DNA of 50,681 nucleotides, taken from contig JASANZ010002129.1 in NCBI GenBank assembly GCA_030849805.1, positions 1-50,681 on the forward strand, in the 5' to 3' direction. Positions 19,525 to 29,037 of the stretch are shown here, piece after piece; position 1 is the stretch's first letter, and the number at the start of each line of letters is the position of its first letter. A program made the translations under genes and the position numbers. This stretch comes from Sergeia podlipaevii. Its lineage: Eukaryota > Euglenozoa > Kinetoplastea > Trypanosomatida > Trypanosomatidae. Under the pieces are notes generated by a model. It saw only the letters and a program-made list of their open reading frames with translations, was not told the DNA's origin and ran no database searches.

Positions 19525-20379
19525 CATGTTTGTTGTTTGCTTTGCTTTTGATAGTTGAAATCTGCTAGAATTGTAGAGAGTATCCAATGCAGGGGATATA
19601 GAGAGAGAGAGACATTGTGTTTGCCCGTCAGTCACGGTACTTATTATTATTATTTTGTCATTGGAGGGTCGACCATTATTTTTCTTTGAGAGATTAGATC
19701 AATGTCGCAAGTGGCAATTTTCTCACTGCTTTTATCTCAATTTACTATTTACGTTCTTGTGTCGTCGACTTTGACATTTTTATTTTATTTTTTGCTTGGA
19801 TTCAAAGGTATTCTCTTTTCTGATCCATTATACTGTGCTCACGCGAAGACGATATTGCTGTGTGTTTGTGCAAGTCTCTTTATTATTATTATTATTATTA
19901 TTATTTTATTTTACCTTTTTTTTCCATCTCGAATTGCTCTGTTACTTACATGTTGCACAAGACAACCTCTAGTGAGAGGGGAACACCCAGATATAGCTAT
20001 TCCATCCACAAAAAAAAAAAGCAATTATCTATTCATTCACTTCTTCATTTATGTGAACATGCATACATCATTACGAGTAGTAGTTTTGGTTTACTTTTCA
20101 AAATACATACTTTTTCTTTTTCCCTCTCTTTCTATAGTTGCAATCAAGGAAACAGCTTAGACCTTTGTTATTATTATTATTATTATTGTCTGTTCATTCA
20201 TCGCGCCATTGAAGCAAGGCAAGAGAAGGCTATTTTTTTTTTTTTTTTTTTTTGAAGGAAGGAAGCACGCTAGTATTGCCATCTACTTATAATAGTCTAG
20301 CTTGCGAGCAATCAAGGCTTTTTTTCAGCCCTGCACACACACTCGCCGCCATTAGTCCCCACACAATACCACACTCCTC

Positions 20380-20381
<2 letters not shown>

Positions 20382-20416
<35 letters not shown>

Positions 20417-20426
20417 TTCTTCTAAG
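20382..20426 (+). promoter_or_regulatory. (TTA)n run into a candidate trans-splice acceptor
   Basis: A TTA microsatellite (20382-20416) runs into TTTTCTTCTAAG, with the AG at 20425-20426. The following 67-base leader has no ATG before 20494 and is rich in CACA/CATA. The alternative acceptor is the T-tract TTTTTCAG ending at 20328. Confidence 0.45.
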
Positions 20427-20493
20427 GTGAGCGTGCTATCTACGCTAGACACACAACACACACATATAAACATACATAAAGGGGGAGACAAAA

Positions 20494-21795
20494 ATGACAG
20501 GTACCTACGACGGCTCCTTCAGCACTTTTGTGGATCACTATGTCCTACTTATGGCTGCCCGCTTTGAAGCGCCGCTGGAGCTCTCTCATTCGGAACTAGA
20601 CGACTCCGTCGCAGAAGTTTCTTCACGTTCCAGTGCTGCTGCGGCCTCTGAGGAGTCATGGCGACTGGTCTCTGAGTGCGTGCAGACCATGTTGAGAGCC
20701 CCACGCACGGCCGAGGAGCGCGCGTACCTCAAGCACGTTGAGGCGTCATTCTTTACTCCGGCTGTGTGCCGTGAGCGGGCACTGTATCTCCAGTGGCGCT
20801 CTCACAAGGCACATGAAGACCGCCGGCTAGCACGCAAGGCCGCCAAGGCACGTCCTGTGGCCGATGCGACAGCAGGGACTCCTAGCACATTTGATATTAC
20901 GCATAACTCCATCAAGTTGGATATATCGGCTATCTTTGCGGATGTACGACGTGCCCTCCCCTCGGCGCTGCTGGACTCTGATACAGACGAGGACAATGAC
21001 GGCGCCTCAGAGGGGGAGGAGCGCACCCCGCGAGCGCGCCAGCCTGCCATGGCAGTGCAGGAAGTCTTCATGCGTACTGAGGATGAGGTGCGCAGGGATG
21101 CGGAGGTGGCCCGCGCACGCGATGTTTTTCTGTCCAAGGTGCAAGAGATGCAGGCGGAATTTTTCGCCAAACACCGAAGGTGGGTTGATGTGCCCGAGGC
21201 TGTCCTGGATATGCCACCGGTTAGTGGAGGCAGGACACCTAGTGTGGGGAAGGCCTCCGGCAACGGCAACATTAGCAACCACACGGACGAAGCGGAAAGA
21301 GTGACGCTTTTGGCGATGCTGCGGGAAGCTTCTCCTGAGGATGGCGCCAACTCGCTCAATGCGCTGAAGAAATCGGTGCATGTGAACCGTCCTGCTCGCC
21401 CATCGGAGGTTTCAGACGATACCATCGAGGCACTTTACAGAAATGCAGGTATGGCTGCTGGGTCGGCCGCAGGAGTGATGGCAGCACCGTATGCGCTATC
21501 CAAGGCAACGCACCTGCCCAACGGGAGCTCCAGTCATCTGGATGGCAGTGGTAATGGTGTTAGGAAGACCGGTGTAGTGGCGACTGGTAATGGTGGTGCT
21601 GCTGCTGCTGCCCGTACAGGCATTATATCGTCTGCTCCTGTCGCAGCTGCTACTACTGTGACGGTGGCTGCTAGCAAAACCGAGACGAAGGCGGCGCCTA
21701 TCAAAGAAACCACGCCGCCTGCTGGACGCCACGCCCGTTGGCAGATTGTGGAATACAACGATGACGGCGCGGGTGATAGCAGCGATGACGAGTAG
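20494..21795 (+). CDS. Conserved-looking hypothetical protein, 433 residues
   Basis: Not recognised with confidence. Residues 1-125 look folded and helical, with FSTFVDHYVLLMAARFEAP, then ESWRLVSECVQTML, then a basic stretch (RRLARKAAK) near 110. This helical pattern is loosely like the BART domain of ARL2BP and CFAP36, which binds ARL-family GTPases; the resemblance is weak and only a suggestion. The middle has an acidic patch (SDTDEDNDGASEGEE), then a helical region around 185-240. Residues about 300-410 are low complexity (Ala, Gly, Ser, Thr). The C-terminus is acidic and ends in DSSDDE. No signal peptide or membrane segment is seen. The start at 20494 is the first ATG after the acceptor, and GC content matches neighbouring genes, so it is very likely a real gene. 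Confidence 0.75.
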   Translation: MTGTYDGSFSTFVDHYVLLMAARFEAPLELSHSELDDSVAEVSSRSSAAAASEESWRLVSECVQTMLRAPRTAEERAYLKHVEASFFTPAVCRERALYLQWRSHKAHEDRRLARKAAKARPVADATAGTPSTFDITHNSIKLDISAIFADVRRALPSALLDSDTDEDNDGASEGEERTPRARQPAMAVQEVFMRTEDEVRRDAEVARARDVFLSKVQEMQAEFFAKHRRWVDVPEAVLDMPPVSGGRTPSVGKASGNGNISNHTDEAERVTLLAMLREASPEDGANSLNALKKSVHVNRPARPSEVSDDTIEALYRNAGMAAGSAAGVMAAPYALSKATHLPNGSSSHLDGSGNGVRKTGVVATGNGGAAAAARTGIISSAPVAAATTVTVAASKTETKAAPIKETTPPAGRHARWQIVEYNDDGAGDSSDDE

Positions 21796-22862
21796 GTGCT
21801 TACATTCCTCATGTGTGCGTCTATCTATGCGTAAACACCTTTTTGGGGGTCTTTCCCAGTGTGAAAGCATTGCGAGATTACATATCATATATATATATAT
21901 AGAGAGAGAGAGAGAAATCCTTGCTGAGGTGCGATGAGGGAGAAAAGGAAGAGGAAGGAGGGCCTGAGTTTGTGTGCACACAGATGCGAAAAGAAGCAAC
22001 ACGCTGGATAGCCCTACCAAGCCCCCTTACGCGCACCCATATGCATACATACATACATACACGGGCACATATATATATAAAGAACAGGTATATAGAAACT
22101 AATTGAAGGCAACAACAACAACAAAACGAAAATAAATTTCAATCAAACAGCAGAGGAACTACTTTTGCTTGGAGCTGGAGGAGTCATAAACTGATGTAAA
22201 TATGAGTGGTTAGTTGCTGCTGTGTGTGTGTGTGTGTACAATATACAATTGTCGGAGCTGCATGGACGAAAGCTAAGAAATAGGAGAAAGGTTGTCGGAG
22301 GATTCGCTATACGTCAACTCCACCAGTGAGTGCATAGCTATGATTATTGTTATTATTATTATATATATATATTTTGCTTCCTTAGAGGGAAAAGCATTTA
22401 TGAGGAGCGAAAAGGGTTTTATAAAAAATATAAACAAATATTTCTACTTTGCTAATATTGTGCATTTCATGTGCATATGTAAGTGCTACTATTGAAATGT
22501 GAGCATGACACTTGGAAACAGTGATATATACAAGTAACTACACGATTTCCTTCCTCCATTCTTTTCTCTTCTTTCTTTCTCTATATCGCAATGCATAGGT
22601 ACAACAGTCGCGTGCACCCTCTAGTGCGACGAAGGCTCTTTTTACATACCAGCTTGCCATTGCGTACAGTTTTTGTTTCTTTGTGTGTGTGTGTAGCTTT
22701 AGTTACGTACATACGCACGACTTGATACCAATATATATTGCCATTTTTTTTCTTGTAGATCTAGATTCTATTTTTTTTTTTTGCCTGAGTAATTGTTACT
22801 GTTATCATTTTTAATAGAGTAGACACGCATATATATATATACAGTTAGATCAACCTATTCAC
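21796..22862. other. Non-coding spacer (1.1 kb)
   Basis: No supported gene. It contains a (TA)n-(GA)n composite at about 21888-21915, a CATA repeat at about 22043-22062, (TG)n near 22220-22238, an ATT/TA stretch near 22340-22372, and the splice signals of the calpain-like gene at its end. Confidence 0.7.
22741..22789 (+). promoter_or_regulatory. Two adjacent candidate trans-splice acceptors
   Basis: Two T tracts follow each other. The first ends in CTTGTAG with AG at 22757-22758; the second ends in TTGCCTGAG with AG at 22788-22789. Neither leader contains an ATG before 22863. Alternative use would change the leader length by 31 bases without changing the protein. Confidence 0.5.
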
Positions 22863-25800
22863 ATGTCGCGTTCGCGGTATAGCAATAGTATGAGTGCTCG
22901 TGACAGTACTGTGCCCCGGCAATACAAGAATAGGGGATGGAGTGACAACGACGATACCGATGACATGACATCTACTTCAAGTCTATGCCACACAGGCAGA
23001 ACGGAAGGCCCTGGCTATCACAGCGGTGCCTCCGTAGATGGAGGAAGTTTCTTCTCTCCCCCGACAGGCTCTACTCTGCTACCAGGGACCTCTGAAAGCC
23101 AGCACGCACAACAGCAGCAACGAGCACCACAACAGGAGCGCCAGCACTCTCAGACAGACATTCGCGAATATCTCCGCAAGTATAGCTTACCCCACAAGCA
23201 GCTGCTGCTGCCCACCCAGCTATCATGCGAGCGCTGCGCCACATGGAGGGAGTCGTGTGAGGCCCTCGAAGCCGTACTGGAGCGTGGTAGACAGGAAGCA
23301 GCAGCTCAGGAGTCAAGAATGCACATGTTACAAGAGGAGAATCAGCACTTGAAGGAGTTACTTGCCTCTGCACTGAGCACAGCGAAGGACAGTAACGCAA
23401 ACAATAAAAACAATAACAACAACAATATTAGTTGTAGCAGTGGTGATGTGCCACTTCACGAATACCAGGAGCTATACAAGGCGGCAGAGCGTCAAGCGGG
23501 CCTTCTGGCAGAATTGCGACAGCTGCAGACTTCGGGGCAGCTTGAGGCACTCGTCGCCTACCCACTCCAGTCCGTGCCATCACTTCCACTACAGTGGCCT
23601 ACTACAGTTTCTACCAGCGCCATCACGTGTAACAAAGAAGGCGATGTGCTGCTTTCTCCGCTGACACCACAGTCAGCACCAACTCCTACCCAAGCTGCAG
23701 CGAGTGTGCCGCGGACGACACTCCAGTGCACACGTGAGCCTTCTTTTTTTACTGCAGTTTCATCAGATACTACTTCTTTGCCGGGGTCTAGTCGAGCCGT
23801 TACTCCATCACGACATGACAGTAGTGTTAGAGCAATCAAGGCTCAGCGTCATCAAGCAATAGAAAGTCACGAAGAAAACTCTCTGGCGTTGTCGTCATCG
23901 CTGCCGCCCAAGCCAGGACCGGCAAACGCGTCGGGTTCCAAGCAATGTCTGGTAAGCCCTCCCGCACCTCCGCCTGTACAGCGTGGCGGCCCCAACCACG
24001 ACGGAAGCACGTTGATGAGGAGCACGAGCGCCACAGCAGCCGCGCTGAATGTTCGCCCTCGGTTTGAAGCCATCATCCCATCGAAGCTGACGCGAGAGTT
24101 CTATGTATTGCCGCAATCAGAAACTCTTCGGCTCAGTCAGCAGCAAGAGGAGCGATGGTATCTGTGCAATGACTCGGATGAATCCACGTATGCCGTTGAA
24201 TTTCACTTCGAGCGTGGCCTGCGTAGCCTCGTGCCTCTCGGCGATACTGCAGTAACCCAGGAGGGTCATCTGTCGTGCACACTTTCCCCACATGAGCGCA
24301 AGCCCTTTCTGGAGGGATGTCCATCCCCACACACGGTTGTGGTGCGAGTCAAGGAGGAAGGCAGCGGGGTTGTTGCTGCTGCTGCTGCTATTCTTCCCCT
24401 TTCTCAGATGGTGAGCAAGCACAGGGAAAAGGAAGAGGAAGAAGAGGCACAAGACTTACCCTTCTCTACCCCGTCTACAAGTATCTTGATGGACACTAGC
24501 ATCTCCGGGAGGGATTGTGTACCGCCACCGCCACCGCCCCTTCTCACGAGGGGAGAAGGAGATACGCTAGCGTCGCAGAAGCAGCACTCCTCCCTAAACG
24601 CAGACATGAACTGCATCACTGCAAACAGCTCCACCTGTCTGAGACCTCCCTGCGTTTCCTCCTCCTCCTTGACATTCATTGATGATGCGGGCTTGGAGCA
24701 GCGTGTCGCGGAGACCGACGCTCACACGCGCGTGTTGGTAGAGGAGATCGCCACCATGGCTCGTATGCAGACACACGCAACCCCTACTGAGCTGGCGGCT
24801 GCGTGCGGCAGGCGGGGGTTTGACTATGTGGACGCTTCATTCCCTCCCGTGACGGCGTCGCTTGGCGAGACTAACTGCCTCTGCCGAGGTTACGACCCTG
24901 GTGCTAGTAGAAGCTATGTGGTGCAGTGGTGTCCGCCTTCTGCGTATTTAGCGGAGCAATGTCATGGCGATTCACGCAGTACGCGTCCTCGTCTTTTCTC
25001 TGGTGGAAGCTCAATTGATCCTTGCGCTCTCAAAGTGGGAGTGCTGGGCAACCGCGGGCTTGTTGCCGGGCTCGCTGCTCTTGCCGAGGCGACTGGGGCA
25101 GTTGCGAGCATAGTTGCTGGCACAACAGACATGGATCTCGCCAACGGCGTGGTGACAGCGTGGATGTGCTGCCGTGGCGCGTGGAAGGCAGTACATGTCG
25201 ATACCTACCTGCCTTTTGTATTTGCTGGGGGTAGTGCTGTCCCACAAGCACCTTATGGGTGTGTGAACCTCACCTCTCAGGACACCTGGGCATCCATGTG
25301 CGAGAAGGCCATCGCCAAGGTGCTCGGCAGCTATCGTGCCACCACCGTCCTCACCGCGGCTGCCACAGTTGCGCTGCTGACGGGTAGTCCTATGGAGACA
25401 TGGGACTGGTGGCGCCGAAGCCCTGAAGAGGCTTTTACTGAGATTGAGGCCACCATCAACACAAGCGCGCGCGGCTCAGGAATTGTACTACTTACCACCA
25501 GATCGCTGTTGGCCATGCACCCAGATTTATCCCCCTCTAACCTCAACAGCAAAGACAACGAACAGAGTAGTGACCTTGGTGGAAACGGGCAAGGATGGCA
25601 TCAGAGGAGCACCGTGGAAGAGGCCATGAAGTTTTTTGCCTCTAGCGGTCTCACTCCAGACACGTCGTACCGCGTACTCACGGCGACACGCAGTGTGGAT
25701 GGGAGGGCGATGGTGCTAGTGCGCAACTGGCAGTCTCGCAGCGGCGCTACGCCCACCATCGTAGCCAGTGCAACGAGTGAGATGAATGGGAGAGGCAAAG

Positions 25801-26693
25801 CGGTCGCGACAGCAGTAGCAGGTGCGCCAGTTATTATTTACGAAGCAGACCCCTGTGTGTGGCTTGACTTTACGCAAGACGTGCTGCCTCACTTTGAACT
25901 TTGCCACGCCTGTTTTGACTGCCGCCGGTACCACGACGTTCGTGTGCCGATCCGTTTTGTTGGAACAGACCCAGCCTCACCTCTTCATTTACTGCGCGTG
26001 CGTGTGCGGGGCACGATGAAGCAGCAGCGTGGTAACGATATCTTTAACAGAGGGGCGGGACTTTCTGCTGTCTCTTCCTCCAAGGCCCGCCTGTGGATAG
26101 GCCTTCATCAGCCAACGTGCTCTCTTCAAGGGACTCCGCAGCCTCTGTTTGACCTGAAGATATCTCTTGTGGGTGTGGATGAGCAGTCCTCGAGGAATCA
26201 GCGACGGTCTCTCGCCACTGCGCTGATGCCTCCAGCCTACTACTTGCTTTCCGAGTCTTTTGGTGGTGAGTATCAGCAGTTGCCTGCAGTGTGGATGTTT
26301 CTCGACCTCGAGACAGACGCTGATGTGGTCTTTTACGTTTTAGCTCACTTGCGAGCAGACGCACTAGGAGACCATGGCTTGTGTTTTGGTGATGAAGGAC
26401 GCAGCTACAGAACCATATTGGGTGCGAGCAACACGGAGAGTGTGAACGGTCCGTGTCGTGCCTCACCCTCCACAACTGCTGTGGTCGCGCTTCTTGCGGA
26501 GCGGCGGGATGCCTTTGAGGTGGATCTGTTGGAAGCCCCAGAGGAGATGACTGCAGCTCTCTTGCACAACGTAGTGGATCGTCTAGACTTCGCTTCCTGT
26601 GAAGTAGTGGGTAGAAGCGGGGGAGGTACAGCGGGTGCTGGCCATCATCGCATGCAGGTGAATGGGCATTGGCAGGATACGTTCAAGTGGTGA
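22863..26693 (+). CDS. Calpain-like protein, predicted catalytically inactive
   Basis: The protein has 1276 residues. After a Ser/Gln-rich N-terminus, a coiled coil is predicted at about 125-185. A segment at about 410-500 has the feel of the DUF1935-type domain of kinetoplastid calpain-like proteins (RWYLCNDSDES, LVPLGDTAV, ERKPFLEGCPS). The peptidase C2-like core spans about 643-960 with typical landmarks: FDYVDASFPPV, VVQWCPPS, LFSGGS. The active-site Cys-Trp pair of calpains is replaced by R731-G732 in VGVLGNRGLVAGL, and the His position of GHAY is T934 in LTPDTSY; only N955 of the triad remains. A domain-III-like tail follows from about 990. It should therefore be a scaffold or binding protein, as proposed for many trypanosomatid calpain-like proteins, possibly in the cytoskeleton or flagellum (inference). 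The start at 22863 is the first ATG after the acceptors. Confidence 0.87.
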   Translation: MSRSRYSNSMSARDSTVPRQYKNRGWSDNDDTDDMTSTSSLCHTGRTEGPGYHSGASVDGGSFFSPPTGSTLLPGTSESQHAQQQQRAPQQERQHSQTDIREYLRKYSLPHKQLLLPTQLSCERCATWRESCEALEAVLERGRQEAAAQESRMHMLQEENQHLKELLASALSTAKDSNANNKNNNNNNISCSSGDVPLHEYQELYKAAERQAGLLAELRQLQTSGQLEALVAYPLQSVPSLPLQWPTTVSTSAITCNKEGDVLLSPLTPQSAPTPTQAAASVPRTTLQCTREPSFFTAVSSDTTSLPGSSRAVTPSRHDSSVRAIKAQRHQAIESHEENSLALSSSLPPKPGPANASGSKQCLVSPPAPPPVQRGGPNHDGSTLMRSTSATAAALNVRPRFEAIIPSKLTREFYVLPQSETLRLSQQQEERWYLCNDSDESTYAVEFHFERGLRSLVPLGDTAVTQEGHLSCTLSPHERKPFLEGCPSPHTVVVRVKEEGSGVVAAAAAILPLSQMVSKHREKEEEEEAQDLPFSTPSTSILMDTSISGRDCVPPPPPPLLTRGEGDTLASQKQHSSLNADMNCITANSSTCLRPPCVSSSSLTFIDDAGLEQRVAETDAHTRVLVEEIATMARMQTHATPTELAAACGRRGFDYVDASFPPVTASLGETNCLCRGYDPGASRSYVVQWCPPSAYLAEQCHGDSRSTRPRLFSGGSSIDPCALKVGVLGNRGLVAGLAALAEATGAVASIVAGTTDMDLANGVVTAWMCCRGAWKAVHVDTYLPFVFAGGSAVPQAPYGCVNLTSQDTWASMCEKAIAKVLGSYRATTVLTAAATVALLTGSPMETWDWWRRSPEEAFTEIEATINTSARGSGIVLLTTRSLLAMHPDLSPSNLNSKDNEQSSDLGGNGQGWHQRSTVEEAMKFFASSGLTPDTSYRVLTATRSVDGRAMVLVRNWQSRSGATPTIVASATSEMNGRGKAVATAVAGAPVIIYEADPCVWLDFTQDVLPHFELCHACFDCRRYHDVRVPIRFVGTDPASPLHLLRVRVRGTMKQQRGNDIFNRGAGLSAVSSSKARLWIGLHQPTCSLQGTPQPLFDLKISLVGVDEQSSRNQRRSLATALMPPAYYLLSESFGGEYQQLPAVWMFLDLETDADVVFYVLAHLRADALGDHGLCFGDEGRSYRTILGASNTESVNGPCRASPSTTAVVALLAERRDAFEVDLLEAPEEMTAALLHNVVDRLDFASCEVVGRSGGGTAGAGHHRMQVNGHWQDTFKW

Positions 26694-27030
26694 GGAGGAA
26701 GGAAGGGGAAGGGGGAGAGGGACATCACTGGTTGGGGGAGTGACGTATTGCGCCTTTTTTTTTGTTTTTTTTTTCTTTTTTATTTTTGGTGTAATTTGCA
26801 TATATATATATATATATATATTCCCCAGCTAATCAATCAAAAAAAGGGGAAACATTCAACATTTTTTTTATCAGTGGTTGATGTCTGCCGCTTCTTTCCG
26901 AATTTCTTCATTTTTGTGTCCTTTACCCAAATGAAATTGCGCCGCTTTGGGTCTCCTTCTTAACTTTTATTGTTTTAACATATAAAGAGCCACACCACAC
27001 CTCTCGCTTATATCTTTTAGTTGGAGGTGT
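26694..27030. other. Short non-coding spacer
   Basis: The spacer contains T tracts, an (AT)n run at 26800-26821 and a TATCTTTTAG acceptor with AG at 27019-27020, ten bases before the next ATG. It is the shortest gene-to-gene spacer in the window at 337 bases. Confidence 0.7.
27006..27020 (+). promoter_or_regulatory. Candidate trans-splice acceptor with a very short leader
   Basis: TATCTTTTAG ends with AG at 27019-27020 and leaves a 10-base leader before the ATG at 27031. An earlier AG near 26987 after a T-rich stretch also gives 27031 as the first ATG. Confidence 0.4.
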
Positions 27031-28626
27031 ATGGAGAAGAAGCGTGTGCCAGGAGGGATGGGCAGTAGTCGTCGTCGGAGTACTGGTAGAGGCCATGCAA
27101 CGCCCACTGTCGCCTTTCCTTTTGTAAGACGGTGGACAGATGCTTCGCTCTGCGCTGTAGGCGCCAACGTGCTAGACATGGGCAGCACGACGATCAATTC
27201 CTCCAGTGTGGGTGGCGATTGTGGTGACACCTCCCCTCCCTCGCCGCTACCACGCGCCACTGGTCTATCAAAGCTGACGAACAGCCCTTTAGGTTTCCCG
27301 GTCAATAGGGCCAGTGCAAGCGCCTCTCACTCTCCTCTCGTACGTAATCCACAGGAGAAGGATAACAGGCATGGTGAGTCATCATCATCATCGCTTGCAC
27401 GTGATGCGTTTTCTTTGGAAGTGGCTTCCGCTACTACTACTACTACTACTAGTGTAACAGAACTGCGCGCTGCCCTCATGGGCGTGCAGGCTGAAAATGT
27501 GCTGTTATGGGACTTACTCAATGACGCGCGACGGGAGCATCAGCGATATTTAAGTGGTAGTGGTGCTGCCGCTGTCAGCAGTGACGGCGATGGCACGGAT
27601 GATGTTTCGCAGCTAGTGCGTTTACTGCGTCTGGAGCGGGATGCAGCCCAAGTGGCTCTCATGCGTGAGAAGGAGCGTGTCTTTGTACTTCAGCGAAGGA
27701 TTGCCTCTCTGGAGCGGAGGCAGTGTGAAGGAAGAGAAGAAGAGGGTAAAGGACGAGGAGGAGACGTGAAAGAGCGCACGGAGGGTATCACAACCACAGC
27801 AACAACAGGTGAGACTAGGGGAAGGAAGGGACGAGTAAGCAACCCGCCTCCACGTGGGAGAAGCGCTACACTACCACCGGCGCGGCAGCTTGAACTCGGG
27901 AGAGATTCCAGGCGTGCTGCTGCTGATTGTGTTGATCGTACAGGGAATACTCACGCCCCTGTCGCTCGCCGCCGGTCGAAGGATCTACCATTTTCAACTT
28001 CGCCACTCCCACCTACCCAGCGGCCTTTGTTTGTGGATGTATCCCCCACTACCCCAGCATCCCATCACCAGGAAAGAAGGCGTACCATAGAAGAGAGCGA
28101 GGGAGCTGCTCTTCTGGGGATCCCAGCAACGATACCGTATGATGTCCGCGCACGCAGGTTTCTCGAGGAACTGGCGCAGATATCGTGTCTTCGTTCTACC
28201 CCAGCGCAGCGACGTTGGCCACACTCTTCTTCTTTATCATCATCTTTACCCTCTTACCAGCACAATGATCATACGATTTACACCTTCTCTGACCGCGCGC
28301 GCTCTCGCAACCCACTGCGCAACCTTCAGGCTGCGCAAAATCGTTGTAGCAAGTCTCGCAGACCAACAGACAGGGGCTGTAGCGAGTACCGCTCCTATCG
28401 CAATGCTGGTCATGCAGGTCCTCTTGTCTCCATGGACCTACTTGTGCAGTCTCCATTCCATGATTATGACAATGGATGTAAAGAAGAGGGGGGAGCAGAT
28501 CACGAGGATGACGAGCCATCGTCGCTGCTAATGTGGGATGATGACATCCGCTACCTGATGCAGCGCTCGCGACAACTGCGGGAGCGAGCCGTTGCAGCAG
28601 CTGGGTCTTCCTATAGTCATCGGTGA
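27031..28626 (+). CDS. Hypothetical coiled-coil protein, 531 residues
   Basis: No family recognised. The basic N-terminus (RRRSTGRG near 12-19) is followed by a Ser/Pro-rich stretch. A heptad-like helical region lies at about 140-235 in two pieces: VTELRAALMGVQAENVLLWD, then after a short Ser/Gly loop QLVRLLRLERDAAQVALMRE, continuing to about 235. The rest is basic, Arg/Ser/Pro-rich and probably disordered, with a final helical tail (RYLMQRSRQLRERAVAAA). There is no membrane segment. The composition suggests a cytoskeletal or basal-body-type protein, but this is a guess. Codon composition matches neighbours. The start is the first ATG after the TTTTAG acceptor. Confidence 0.75.
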   Translation: MEKKRVPGGMGSSRRRSTGRGHATPTVAFPFVRRWTDASLCAVGANVLDMGSTTINSSSVGGDCGDTSPPSPLPRATGLSKLTNSPLGFPVNRASASASHSPLVRNPQEKDNRHGESSSSSLARDAFSLEVASATTTTTTSVTELRAALMGVQAENVLLWDLLNDARREHQRYLSGSGAAAVSSDGDGTDDVSQLVRLLRLERDAAQVALMREKERVFVLQRRIASLERRQCEGREEEGKGRGGDVKERTEGITTTATTGETRGRKGRVSNPPPRGRSATLPPARQLELGRDSRRAAADCVDRTGNTHAPVARRRSKDLPFSTSPLPPTQRPLFVDVSPTTPASHHQERRRTIEESEGAALLGIPATIPYDVRARRFLEELAQISCLRSTPAQRRWPHSSSLSSSLPSYQHNDHTIYTFSDRARSRNPLRNLQAAQNRCSKSRRPTDRGCSEYRSYRNAGHAGPLVSMDLLVQSPFHDYDNGCKEEGGADHEDDEPSSLLMWDDDIRYLMQRSRQLRERAVAAAGSSYSHR

Positions 28627-29037
28627 GACGCAGGCAGAGAAACAATATGCACTGCGGGAAAGGAGATGTGTGTACATTATAAGTTTTTTTTTTCTTTGCT
28701 ACCTATTTAGATATTAAAAAGAGAAACTTATCCCTCCTTCATCCTCCCAAAGAAAATTAAAAAAAACGCAACGCTGTACAAAGTGTGGGTCAAGTGCTTA
28801 GGCCGACCCGACCATCTCTGAATCGTTTATTTGTTTTCTTCTCCTTTCTTCCATGTGCACACTGTATTGTAAAACACTGATACCCTGTGTCTAGTACACA
28901 CAGATAGCAAAGCAACTCTATTTTTTTTTCCAGCATATAGAGTTTACTCACATACATATACACACCATATTAGTGTGTGTGTGTGTGTGTGCTTCTCTTC
29001 ACTCGCTCATATACATAGAACGGCACTACGCGTGCCA
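28627..29037. other. Short non-coding spacer
   Basis: Contains T tracts, a T-tract acceptor with AG at 28932-28933, and a (GT)n run at 28973-28991 inside the leader of the TFIIH gene. No additional gene is seen. Confidence 0.7.
28920..28933 (+). promoter_or_regulatory. Trans-splice acceptor (T tract plus CCAG)
   Basis: A run of T followed by CCAG puts the acceptor AG at 28932-28933. The 104-base leader has no ATG before 29038. This supports 29038 over the GTG at 28975 that lies in the same frame within the (GT)n repeat. Confidence 0.6.

Larger units (their letters stand above)
19416..20493. other. Non-coding spacer rich in (TTA)n
   Basis: This spacer contains several TTA/ATT microsatellites (19478-19524, about 19879-19908, 20382-20416), a long poly-T near 20231-20252 and a possible T-tract acceptor with AG at 20327-20328. 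An ATG-initiated frame at 19702-20160 is judged spurious because it is built on simple repeats. Confidence 0.7.

Noticed and set aside
19702..20160. 152-codon ATG-initiated frame between the TPR/J gene and the next gene
   Set aside because: It is built on T-rich and (ATT)n DNA that yields runs of Ile, Leu and Phe. Its composition matches the spacer rather than the genes, and no domain is seen.
28975..29037. N-terminal extension of TFIIH p52 from a GTG codon
   Set aside because: It is encoded by the (GT)n repeat in the leader and does not start with ATG; 29038 is the first ATG.
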